Origin: JBFJVZ01 sp041623895
Lineage (GTDB): Bacteria > Planctomycetota > Planctomycetia > Pirellulales > Pirellulaceae
Length of the DNA stretch: 26,966 nucleotides
Reading direction: 5' to 3'
NCBI GenBank assembly: GCA_041623895.1
Contig: JBFJVZ010000046.1
Location: 1-26,966, forward strand
The notes beneath the pieces were generated by a model. That model was not told the origin of the DNA. It searched no databases and worked only from the letters and a program-made list of their open reading frames with translations. A program made the translations under genes and the position numbers. Every line of letters begins with the position of its first letter. Position 1 is the first letter of the stretch. Positions 1 to 8,100 of this stretch are shown in pieces.

Positions 1-589
1 AGTACAACGCAAAGTCATCCTTCTCGTTGTTGCGGTACAACAGATCCAGTCCCGTGTTCCCGCCGTGGAACAACAGGATACGACCGGCAAAGTCCGGCCG
101 ATGTTGATAAATGTTTTTAACGAAAGCGCGGAAGGGCGCGATGCCGGTGCCGGCACTAATCAAGATCAAAGTCGCGTGATTGTCCTTCGGTAGCTCGAAG
201 GCCTGGCCGTAAGGGCCCGTGATTGTCAGCGAATCACCGGGCTTGAGATCACATAAGTAGTTCGACGCCACGCCGGGAAACTTCTCGCCACTGAATTTAT
301 CAATGTAACTGCAGCGCCGTACACAGATGCTAAATCGTTGGTGACCCTGACTCGTTTTGTGAGGAACATCAGCAATGCTGTACAAACGGAAATGGTGCCG
401 CTCCCCCAGCTCGCTCCTTCCCGGCGCCAGCACGCCCAGATTCTGGCCAACCAACGCATGAAAATTCGAACTTTCAACCTCGATCGAAATCTCGCGGACT
501 TCCTCTTTCGATTCCGAAGCGGTCAGCCTTTCACTGGCGAGCACCTTGGCCGTAAAACGCTTGGTTGTATCGTAGTCTTGGAGTTTCAT
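1..589 (-). CDS. Plant-type ferredoxin-NADP(+) reductase, C-terminus beyond window
   Basis: The reading frame opens at ATG 589-587 and runs without a stop to base 1, giving the first 196 residues. A flavin-binding barrel comes first, with RLYS at about 68-71 (the FAD-binding RxYS) and GVASNYL at 106-112. The nucleotide-binding part starts with GPYG near 125 and SAGTGIAPFR at 145-154. The order and wording follow plant and cyanobacterial FNR. The N-terminal 2Fe-2S domain and membrane anchor of NqrF are absent, so this is not the Nqr F subunit. Its ATG overlaps the TGA of the small Cys-rich gene upstream (ATGA), so it is the last visible gene of the RNF operon. Inferred role: exchange of electrons between reduced ferredoxin from PFOR and NADP(H). 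The FNR-like fold is clear; the exact partner is not. Confidence 0.85.
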   Translation of the reverse strand, partial: MKLQDYDTTKRFTAKVLASERLTASESKEEVREISIEVESSNFHALVGQNLGVLAPGRSELGERHHFRLYSIADVPHKTSQGHQRFSICVRRCSYIDKFSGEKFPGVASNYLCDLKPGDSLTITGPYGQAFELPKDNHATLILISAGTGIAPFRAFVKNIYQHRPDFAGRILLFHGGNTGLDLLYRNNEKDDFALY

Positions 590-795
590 TTTTGTTCCTG
601 AATCAATTGTTTTCCTTGATGGCTTTCATCTTGGCAATGCGACCGGCAGTCGCAACTGTGGCAACCGAGGCGGCCTTGCAAAGCATCCGCACCGGGTGGA
701 ACTCCGCTCACGCGGTTCCACAGGATTTGTACCAATAACCAACCGCACAGGACCGCGGTGATGCCCAGCATCGCTGTGATTGCTGATCCGATCAT
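586..795 (-). CDS. Small membrane-anchored Cys-rich protein, NqrM-like
   Basis: A 69-residue protein with one N-terminal membrane helix (about residues 3-26) followed by a short soluble tail with Cys45, Cys48, Cys50 and Cys54 (C-x2-C-x-C-x3-C). Size, topology and a Cys cluster just after the helix resemble NqrM (DUF539), which is needed to mature Na+-NQR, probably by supplying iron to the Cys-ligated centre between NqrD and NqrE. RnfA and RnfE are the NqrE/NqrD homologues and keep those cysteines here (Cys28/Cys115 and Cys34/Cys117). The start lies 1 nt after the rnfA stop and the stop overlaps the reductase start, so it is a genuine operon member. The NqrM assignment rests on architecture and context, since the exact Cys spacing differs from what I remember of NqrM. 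Alternative: a small structural subunit. Confidence 0.7.
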   Translation of the reverse strand: MIGSAITAMLGITAVLCGWLLVQILWNRVSGVPPGADALQGRLGCHSCDCRSHCQDESHQGKQLIQEQK

Positions 796-796
796 C

Positions 797-1378
797 TCAA
801 CTAAACAACCCCGCGAATCCCATGAAACAAATCGAAAGCAGGCCGGCCAAGATCAGCGTGATCGCGGTTCCCTTGACGATTTCCGGCGTTTCCGCAAGCT
901 CCAGTTTCTCGCGCAGACCCGCCATCAGCACGAGCGCTAATGTGAATCCGACTCCCGCTCCAAAGGCGTACACAACCGACTGTGTAAAGCCATAGCCTTT
1001 GTTTGTTTGAAACAGTGCCACCGCCAGGATCGCACAATTGGTCGTGATCAACGGCAAGAAAATCCCTAAAGACCGAAACAACACGGGACTCGTCTTTTTG
1101 ATAAACATCTCCACAAGTTGAACGGTTGAGGCGATTACCGCAATGAACGAAATCAACTTCAAGTAAGGGGCGTCGACGATCACCAGCACGCTCTGAATCC
1201 CAAACGCGGCCATCGAACTGACCAGCATCACGAAGGTGACCGCGGCGCCCATCCTGACCGCAGTATTTAACTTCGCTGAGACACCCAAAAAAGGGCAAAT
1301 GCCCAGAAAGTACGCCAGCACAAAATTGTTGATCAAGCATGCATTTGTGAAAATCGACCAAAGGGATTCATCGTTCAT
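797..1378 (-). CDS. rnfA: RNF complex subunit RnfA
   Basis: A 193-residue integral membrane protein with about six helices, homologous to NqrE. It forms the membrane core of the ion-pumping ferredoxin:NAD+ oxidoreductase together with RnfE. The hallmark NNFVLAYFLGICPFLGVS lies at residues 17-34, and TTNCAIL follows near 112-118. Cys28 and Cys115 are the ligands expected for the intramembrane Fe-S centre shared with RnfE. The frame can be read upstream to 1486, but ATG 1378 overlaps the rnfE stop (ATGA) and gives the family's normal length of about 190 residues, so it is the start chosen here. The gene ends 1 nt before the next small gene. Highly confident. Confidence 0.96.
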   Translation of the reverse strand: MNDESLWSIFTNACLINNFVLAYFLGICPFLGVSAKLNTAVRMGAAVTFVMLVSSMAAFGIQSVLVIVDAPYLKLISFIAVIASTVQLVEMFIKKTSPVLFRSLGIFLPLITTNCAILAVALFQTNKGYGFTQSVVYAFGAGVGFTLALVLMAGLREKLELAETPEIVKGTAITLILAGLLSICFMGFAGLFS

Positions 1379-2016
1379 GTGGTCGACTCCAAGGCCTGGT
1401 GTTTTCGCTGAGCAAACCAATTGATCAACAACAACCATGCCGCGAGCGCGAAAAATCCTCCCGGCGGCAACATCATGACGACCCACTCCTGGTACGCATC
1501 ACCAAATAGCCGTGCGCCGAACAAGGAACCAGCCCCAAGCACTTCGCGGACACCGCCCAGACACAACAGGGCAAGCGTAAATCCACAGCCCATCCCCAGC
1601 GCATCCAGCATCGATCGCGCGACACCGTTCTGCGACGCGAATGCCTCGGCGCGACCGAGAATCAGGCAATTCACCACAATTAGCGAAATGAACGCGCCCA
1701 GAGCCTTGTGCAAATCCAAGCTAATCGCCTGAATCAAATAGTCGACGATCGTGACAAACGTGGCGATCACCAAAATAAAGGTGACGATTCGCACTTGTTT
1801 GGGCACGACACCACGAATCAGCGAAACAACCAGGTTGGACATCAGTAACACAAAGGATGTTGCTAAACCCATCGCCAAGGCGTTGATCGCCGTGTTGGAA
1901 ACAGCAAGCACCGGACACATCCCCAGAACCTGCACAAACACGGGATTGCGTTTGAAGACACCATCCAGGAAGTCGTCAGCACTAAGCGGCGTTTCCTGTT
2001 CCAAACCGATTGCCAT
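1375..2016 (-). CDS. rnfE: RNF complex subunit RnfE
   Basis: A 213-residue integral membrane protein, homologous to NqrD and the inverted-topology partner of RnfA. NPVFVQVLGMCPVLAVS at about 24-40 and IVVNCLILGRAEAFA at about 113-127 are family signatures. Cys34 and Cys117 match the two cysteines that, with those of RnfA, bind the membrane-embedded Fe-S centre. The start used is ATG 2016, which shares its A with the TGA of rnfG; a GTG one codon earlier (2019) is possible. The end overlaps the rnfA ATG by 4 nt. Length is normal for the family (about 200-230). Nothing is missing. Confidence 0.96.
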   Translation of the reverse strand: MAIGLEQETPLSADDFLDGVFKRNPVFVQVLGMCPVLAVSNTAINALAMGLATSFVLLMSNLVVSLIRGVVPKQVRIVTFILVIATFVTIVDYLIQAISLDLHKALGAFISLIVVNCLILGRAEAFASQNGVARSMLDALGMGCGFTLALLCLGGVREVLGAGSLFGARLFGDAYQEWVVMMLPPGGFFALAAWLLLINWFAQRKHQALESTT

Positions 2017-2738
2017 CACGGAGCCTCCCGGCCTTGAAACTTAAAGTCTGCTTGGCGAGCATGCACCGCAGGAATCCAAGCGGCCGTACTTTCGCTCAAC
2101 ATTTCTGCAACGGCCCGCGTTGAAATCGTCGCTCCGGTGATGCCGTCAACTTGCCAGGGATGCTGTTTCTCACCCGCTTTGACGAACTCAATCCTGTTGG
2201 CCAGTTCGGTCCCCTGCTGGTTCAATCGCACATCCAACTTTTCAAAATTGGTCAGGAAGTTAGCGTCTTTCTCAATGCGGTCGCCCAAGCCTGGAGTCTC
2301 ACGGCTTTCCAAGACGCGGATCCCAATCACTGCCTCGGCAGCAAATGAGTAGGCATACAACAAACGAATCACGTCCTGGTAACCCATCCCTTGGGCCGCG
2401 ATCGCCAAACCCACCAATTGACCTTCATCGTCGAATCCGGCAAACACAACTTCACTCTCTGCTGCGTCCGCCTGCGCCGGCTGGATTGTTTGGGTGGCGG
2501 CGTCAAATCGAAACGCTCGACTGGTGCTTGCTCCCGGCAAAATATCCAGAATCGCGCGCTGCCTTAATGCAATCCGGTTGCGCTGGATGATCGGTCGCGT
2601 GATTTCATAAACAGTCACGATGGCCAGCGCGCAAACAACTCCAACGCCCAACACCACACCATAGATCCGCACCGCGCCGTGGTTTTCCGATCCGCCCGGA
2701 TGCTCTGATGTACGGGCGGTTTGCCGCAAATTGCTCAC
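2016..2738 (-). CDS. rnfG: RNF complex subunit RnfG, covalent FMN carrier
   Basis: A 240-residue protein with one N-terminal membrane helix (about 24-46) and an extracytoplasmic FMN-binding domain. Near the C-terminus is DGITGAT, the ApbE flavin-transferase recognition motif Dxx(S/T)GAT, placing the covalent FMN on Thr204. GMGYQDVIRLL and ESRETPGLGDRI are further FMN-domain signatures. The frame stays open upstream to 2855, but that stretch overlaps rnfD; the GTG at 2738 overlaps the rnfD stop (GTGA) and gives normal family length, so it is the preferred start. The gene sits between rnfD and rnfE as in other rnf operons. No apbE gene lies in this window, so the flavin transferase must be elsewhere. 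Confidence 0.93.
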   Translation of the reverse strand: MSNLRQTARTSEHPGGSENHGAVRIYGVVLGVGVVCALAIVTVYEITRPIIQRNRIALRQRAILDILPGASTSRAFRFDAATQTIQPAQADAAESEVVFAGFDDEGQLVGLAIAAQGMGYQDVIRLLYAYSFAAEAVIGIRVLESRETPGLGDRIEKDANFLTNFEKLDVRLNQQGTELANRIEFVKAGEKQHPWQVDGITGATISTRAVAEMLSESTAAWIPAVHARQADFKFQGREAP

Positions 2739-3754
2739 GCCGATCTGCCTCCCAATGATCCGTAAACGCGCGGCTGAATCCAATTGTCGATATGTGGCGA
2801 AGCGGCGTTGCCAATCAAGATGGCGTACATGACTCCTTCTGGCATCCCGCCCCAAACTCGGATCAGTACCACCAACAAACCGATCAGCACGCCATAGACG
2901 ACACAGCCCAAATGAGTCATCGGGGATGCCACCATGTCGGTGGCCATGAAAACCGCCCCCAACATCAAGCCGCCGGAGAACAACATGAAGAGCGGCCCGG
3001 CGTAGCGGCTGGGATCAATCAGATGCAGAATTCCGCTGCAAACAGCAACGGTGGCCAGAATCGCGAGCGGAATCCGCCAACTCATCATGCGGCGAGCCAC
3101 CAAATAGATGCCGCCAACCAAAATCAACAGCGCGCACGTCTCGCCGGTTGATCCCGCTGTGGAACCCATCAACAGGTCGCTTGCTTCCGCCGGTAGCCCA
3201 TTGAATTTCCAATCCGCAAGCGGTGTGGCCGCCGAGACGCCATCGTAAGTGGGCTTGGTCAGCGGCAACGCCAATGTTGACGGCGGCAAAGAGGCATAGC
3301 GACCGCCGCCCAGGTCAGGCCAACTGGTCATTGCGGCCGGGAACGCGGCCTGCAGAATTGCGCGGCCGACCAGCGCCGGGTTGAAGGCGTTGTAACCCAG
3401 CCCGCCAAAGAGAAACTTTCCCAAACCGACCCCGATCACTCCGCCGGCGGCGACCATCCACAGCGGCAGACTGGGCGGCAACACCAACCCGTACAGCATT
3501 CCGGTAATCACGACCGACCAGTCGCCGACGGTCGTCGCTTTGCCATTAACTCGGCACAGCAGGTGTTCGGTCAATGTGCAGGAGGCGACCGCAGTGATCA
3601 GCACCAACAGCGCCGCCAATCCAAAGGCGTAGACGGCATAGCCGCACACCGGCAACAACGCCAACACCACGTTGAACATGATCGAATCAACACTCGAGGC
3701 GGCCGCGATGTGCGGCGAGCTGCGAATCGTCAATGTTTTCGCTGACTGCGTCAT
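2735..3754 (-). CDS. rnfD: RNF complex subunit RnfD, membrane flavoprotein
   Basis: A 339-residue polytopic membrane protein, homologous to NqrB, that carries covalent FMN in the ion-pumping path. SSPHI at about 12-16 near the N-terminus, GLGYNAFNPALVGRA at 118-132 and GSTAGSTGETCALLIL at 198-211 are typical. The expected flavin site is DGVSAATPL at 171-179, with Thr177 as acceptor; the canonical Dxx(S/T)GAT reads SAAT here, a Gly-to-Ala change. The frame reads upstream to 3949, but ATG 3754 overlaps the rnfC TGA (ATGA) and fits the family length. The end overlaps the GTG of rnfG. Confidence 0.95.
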   Translation of the reverse strand: MTQSAKTLTIRSSPHIAAASSVDSIMFNVVLALLPVCGYAVYAFGLAALLVLITAVASCTLTEHLLCRVNGKATTVGDWSVVITGMLYGLVLPPSLPLWMVAAGGVIGVGLGKFLFGGLGYNAFNPALVGRAILQAAFPAAMTSWPDLGGGRYASLPPSTLALPLTKPTYDGVSAATPLADWKFNGLPAEASDLLMGSTAGSTGETCALLILVGGIYLVARRMMSWRIPLAILATVAVCSGILHLIDPSRYAGPLFMLFSGGLMLGAVFMATDMVASPMTHLGCVVYGVLIGLLVVLIRVWGGMPEGVMYAILIGNAASPHIDNWIQPRVYGSLGGRSA

Positions 3755-5106
3755 CCGGCCGCCCTCGCTTTGCGGACAGCGGATTTGGCGACCCGAAACT
3801 TCTGCACCAATGGAATATGAGACGGACAGACAAACGTGCAGCAACCGCACTCGAAACAATCCATCAAGTGAAACTCGCCGGCCATCTCTTGATGTCGCCC
3901 CAGATTTGCCAGCAGTCCAAGTTGCGACGGATTCAAAAACAGTGGACATGCATCAACGCAGTAGCCGCAGCGAATGCAGGGATACTCGTGCCGCGACGTC
4001 ATCGCTCCTGTCTCACGCTTTGTGAAAGCGATCACGCCGGTGGAACCTTTTGTGATCGCAATGTCCAAACTGGAGACGGCGCTGCCCATCATCGGACCAC
4101 CCATTACCACGGTGGAAATATCTTCCTCAGTGCCAACCGTTTCCAGGATGAACCGCAACGTGGTGCCAATCGGGATTCGGTAGTTGCCTTTTTTCTTAAT
4201 GCCGGGTCCGCCGACCGTAATCACACGTTCCTGCAAGCCCATCCCCTGTGGCAGCAGCTTTCCAAGCTCTGCGGTCGAGCCCACGTTGATGCAAATTGCA
4301 TTCACATCCAGCGGCAGGCCACCGGAGGGAACCTGGCGGCCCAGCACGGCGGTGATCAACATTTTTTCCGCGCCCTGGGGATACTTCACAGGCAGCACTT
4401 CCAGCGAAATCGGTGCTCCCTCCGGAATGGCGGCCCGCAGCGTGTCAGCAGCATCGGGCTTATTGGCTTCGACCGCGATGATCGCCCGCTGGGCGCCGGT
4501 CGCGCGAAGGACAAAAGGAATCCCCTTGATCACGTCATCGGCATGCTCCAGCATCACACGGTGATCGGTCGTCAGGTAGGGCTCGCATTCGGCGCCGTTA
4601 ACAATCACGGTGTCAACCTGCTTGCCTTCGGGAATCGTCAGTTTGGCGTGAGTCGGGAAGCCCGCGCCGCCCAGACCAACTACGCCGGCTGCTTGGATCG
4701 CGGCGATGATTTCTGCCGCGGATGCTGTCTCAACGTTGCAAGGCTTGCCTTGCAGAACTTCTTGCGTGGAAGCGGCGAACGGCTCGAGAAAAAACGCGGG
4801 TTGCATTTTGCCGTTGATGGCCGGCGAGGGAGCAATGCGGCGGATCACTCCCGTTGCCGGGGCATGAATCGCAACCGACATGAATCCATCCGGCTCGGCA
4901 ATGCATTGCCCGCGGACCACTTCAGCGCCCTCGCCGACGATCGGCACCGCCGGCTTACCGATGTGCTGGGAAAGCGGCACGATCATCAATGGTGCAAAAG
5001 GGAATTGATGAAGCGGCAGCCCCTTGGTGTCATCTTTCGATTCAGGCGGATGGACACCGTGGGCGAAGGTCTTACCGCCAAACAGATCGATCAAGGCGGC
5101 GTTCAT
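3751..5106 (-). CDS. rnfC: RNF complex subunit RnfC, NADH-binding with two 4Fe-4S clusters
   Basis: A 451-residue peripheral subunit at the cytoplasmic face, where electrons reach NAD+. Order of parts: an RnfC/Nqr barrel-sandwich N-domain (about 10-110), the FMN/NADH Rossmann region with GLGGAGFPTHAKL at 144-156 and NGAECEPYL at 170-178, a SLBB-type segment near 260-350, then two ferredoxin motifs. These use Cys377/380/383/387 and Cys417/420/423/427, all intact. It lacks the long Ala/Lys-rich tail of gammaproteobacterial RnfC, as in Clostridium and Bacteroides types. ATG 5106 overlaps the PFOR stop (ATGA), so its translation is probably coupled to PFOR. Confidence 0.96.
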   Translation of the reverse strand: MNAALIDLFGGKTFAHGVHPPESKDDTKGLPLHQFPFAPLMIVPLSQHIGKPAVPIVGEGAEVVRGQCIAEPDGFMSVAIHAPATGVIRRIAPSPAINGKMQPAFFLEPFAASTQEVLQGKPCNVETASAAEIIAAIQAAGVVGLGGAGFPTHAKLTIPEGKQVDTVIVNGAECEPYLTTDHRVMLEHADDVIKGIPFVLRATGAQRAIIAVEANKPDAADTLRAAIPEGAPISLEVLPVKYPQGAEKMLITAVLGRQVPSGGLPLDVNAICINVGSTAELGKLLPQGMGLQERVITVGGPGIKKKGNYRIPIGTTLRFILETVGTEEDISTVVMGGPMMGSAVSSLDIAITKGSTGVIAFTKRETGAMTSRHEYPCIRCGYCVDACPLFLNPSQLGLLANLGRHQEMAGEFHLMDCFECGCCTFVCPSHIPLVQKFRVAKSAVRKARAAG

Positions 5107-8100
5107 TGGTTGTACTTCTCGGCGCGGGCGATCAGTTTATCGATGCCTTTTTCGCTACGATCCTTGGGCAGTCCCGGATGAATGACACGGGCGGTGCAAC
5201 GTTCAGCTGCTTTGACCAGATCCTTGTACGGACCGCCCAGCGGATTCTTGATCATCGCCTTTTTCTGGTCGTTGTAGACAAAGATATTGGAATTCAGATT
5301 GATGCACTCGTCGCACGACGTGCACTTGTCCGTGTCGATCCACGGCGCCATGTATTGGCCGTCCGTCGCTGCCGCACCATTGCTGGCGGCATCGGTTGTT
5401 TGAACATTCGGCGGCGGTTCGACAATTTCCTCCAGAGCTCCAGCTTCCCCGCCAATCAGTTGCATCAGGCCGTTGGCCAACTTGCCAGCCAACTCACGTT
5501 TGACATCGGCTTCAAGCTCGCCGCGATCGAATTGTTTTTCACCGACTCGAGCAATCGCACGCAACATGGTCCAGAAGTCTCGGCGGTCTTCGCAGGAGCG
5601 AACGATCGGTTCGGCAACCAGCAATCGCATCAACTGGCGATCTTGATCGACACTCCACACATACGGAAACAGGCCCTCACGATCATCATCCGAAAGCTGC
5701 AAGAATTCAGCCAGCGGTATCATCTGGTCATTCCAGGTTTCCGGCGGCGCGACGCGGAAGTGTTTGCGGAAGCGAATCTCTGTTGCGGCAAAATCCGCAA
5801 AGGTCATCGGCAGCTGCATCGTCTTCTCTCGACCGTTTTCCAGGTAATGCAAGCTGTACGCGGGCCAGTCGTCTTCGATCGCCGGGTTGCCTTCCAAATC
5901 AAAGCAGTCTTCGGGCGTCACGCCATTTTCAGGGTCGTAACGGAACAGCGGATAAGCCCGAGACTCAACGGCCAGCTTTGCTTGATGCGCGCTCATCTCA
6001 TCACCGATCCCGTGTTCGGGTTGGCACGGCGTGTAGAGGTTAAAGAGGGCCGGGCGACGCGTTTTGAGGCCGGCGATGAAACCTTCGATCATATGATTGG
6101 GGTTGGCGATCGTGCTTTGCAGCACAAACGTCGTGCGGTGCGCCATGCCGATCAAGCCGATCTCCTTGCGAATTTCCTCTTTGCCGTGGATCGCTTTGCC
6201 GAATTGCGCCATATCGGAAATCTGGCCAAAGAAGCCTGACGTGCATGCCTGACCACCGGTGTTGGAATAAACCTGGGTGTCCAAGACCAGCACCTTGATC
6301 GGTTTGCCCGACATCAACGCGCGGGAAAGATTCTGGAAGCCGATGTCATACATGGCACCATCACCACCAATAGCGACCACCGGCGGACAGAGCTCCCATT
6401 CTTCGTCACTGAAATGCTGCCAGTTGAAATAGGTCAGTGAAGATTCGTCGATGGCGTTACCCGACAGTTCGCTTTCGGCCATGCGGACCACTTTGAAGCC
6501 GTCGGCCATTTTGCACATGTGTCCCTCGAAGACTCCCATCGCCATCGACGCGGCATCTTGGAACAGATGATTGGCCCACGGGAAGGGATACGGATTGAAC
6601 GGGTAGGTACTGCCCCAAACGGAAGAACAGCCGGTTGCGTTCAGGATGCCGGCAGTTGCCCGTCCGCGACCTGTCGTCCCTTCGGTGTATTTCCAGCGGA
6701 GGGTTTTCAGTTTGCCGACAAGACCGGTCACGTGACGGAGCCAGTGTTGGTCTATCGGCTCGCCGCCACGTTCTTCTTCGATCCGCTCGGCGATTCCGGC
6801 CAGCGTGACGTCTTGGTTGCCGATGTCATCGATGATTCTTGCCATCGTTGCCGGATCACCAACGTCAATTTCGTGGACCAGTTTTTGTTGAATCTGGTGC
6901 TGTAAGCGGTCGATCAAGTCGGTCAACTTTGTCACATGACGCTCGACTCGCGGCTGCATCAATGCTTCCACCGCCGCGGTAAACAGATGCACGACACTCT
7001 TTTCGCCGCAGCCCAGACAGGCACCGTCGCCGCTGGCAAACGACGAATAATTGCGTTTGTCCAGCAAGATGGTTTCCAGTGCGCCGATGCCTTCTTCGAT
7101 ATCGTCGACGCGAATGTACTTCTCGGGCGTCGTCGGCAAGTCTCGCCAGAGGTCCCAATTTCTGCGTAGGCCTGCAATTGATTCCTGCGTTTGTTCGACG
7201 GTTCGCAAGGCATCGTCATCACAAACCTGCACACACTCCATGCATCCTTTGCAGGTGTAGGGGTTCACGGTGATGCTCAACAAGCCGCCTTCGCCCGCGG
7301 ACTCTTGTTCCTTGAGCGTGAAATAGGGCCGTGAAAGTGCGAACTGGAATTCGCCCAACTGTTCGCGAAATAACTCGAATTCATGCTTCAACTGATCGCG
7401 ATCGGAATCATCAAGATTGCTTTCGCGAATCGTTTTTCCAATCGCCTCTTGGATCATTCCCCTGACGTTGTCGCTTTCGCTGGCTGTAGTCAGCATGCCC
7501 CGCAAGTTTTGTTCGACTTTGCGAACCGCGGACGGCAGATGTTTCAAGTTAGCTTCCTGTTTGCGCACTCGACTGACCAGCGTATCAAACACCTGAGTGA
7601 CTTCGTTGACCAGTCCCGGAATCGCCGTGTCGGGGCAGACGGTGTAGCATTTGCCGCAAGCCGTGCAGTTTTCCGCAATCCACTGGGGGTGCTGAAACCG
7701 GATGCCCGTCATGTCCCGGAACAGCGTGGTTACGGCCGGCATCGTCCCCAGCCCACTGAACGGATCGGTGATGTTGTCGTTGCCCATACCTCGCGCATAG
7801 AAGCTGCCGGTCTCTTCCCAGAAACGGTGGATGTCGGTGAGCGGCGATTTGCTTTGCGGCAGTGATTTCAGCAACACCGGCAAAGCTGGTTCTTGCGAAG
7901 CCCCGTTGCCGTTGGCCGACGGTAGTGAGATTTCACCATGAGACACCGGCTTGACTTCGTCGAAACCGCGTTTGACGACTGACAAGTTCTCTTGCACGAC
8001 GCGCTCGCCCTTGCCGCCGAACTTGTGTTGCAGCTGGCTGTGGATCGCGTCGAGCAAACGTTGTTCGGAAAGTCCCGCTTGTTGGGCAACCGGCGAGGCG

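Noticed and set aside
3733..6239. Long plus-strand open frames (482 and 416 codons) opposite rnfC, rnfD and PFOR
   Set aside because: Their products are rich in His, Arg and Gln without domains, and they lie antisense to well-conserved genes whose motifs are all intact. They are shadow frames of GC-rich codon use.
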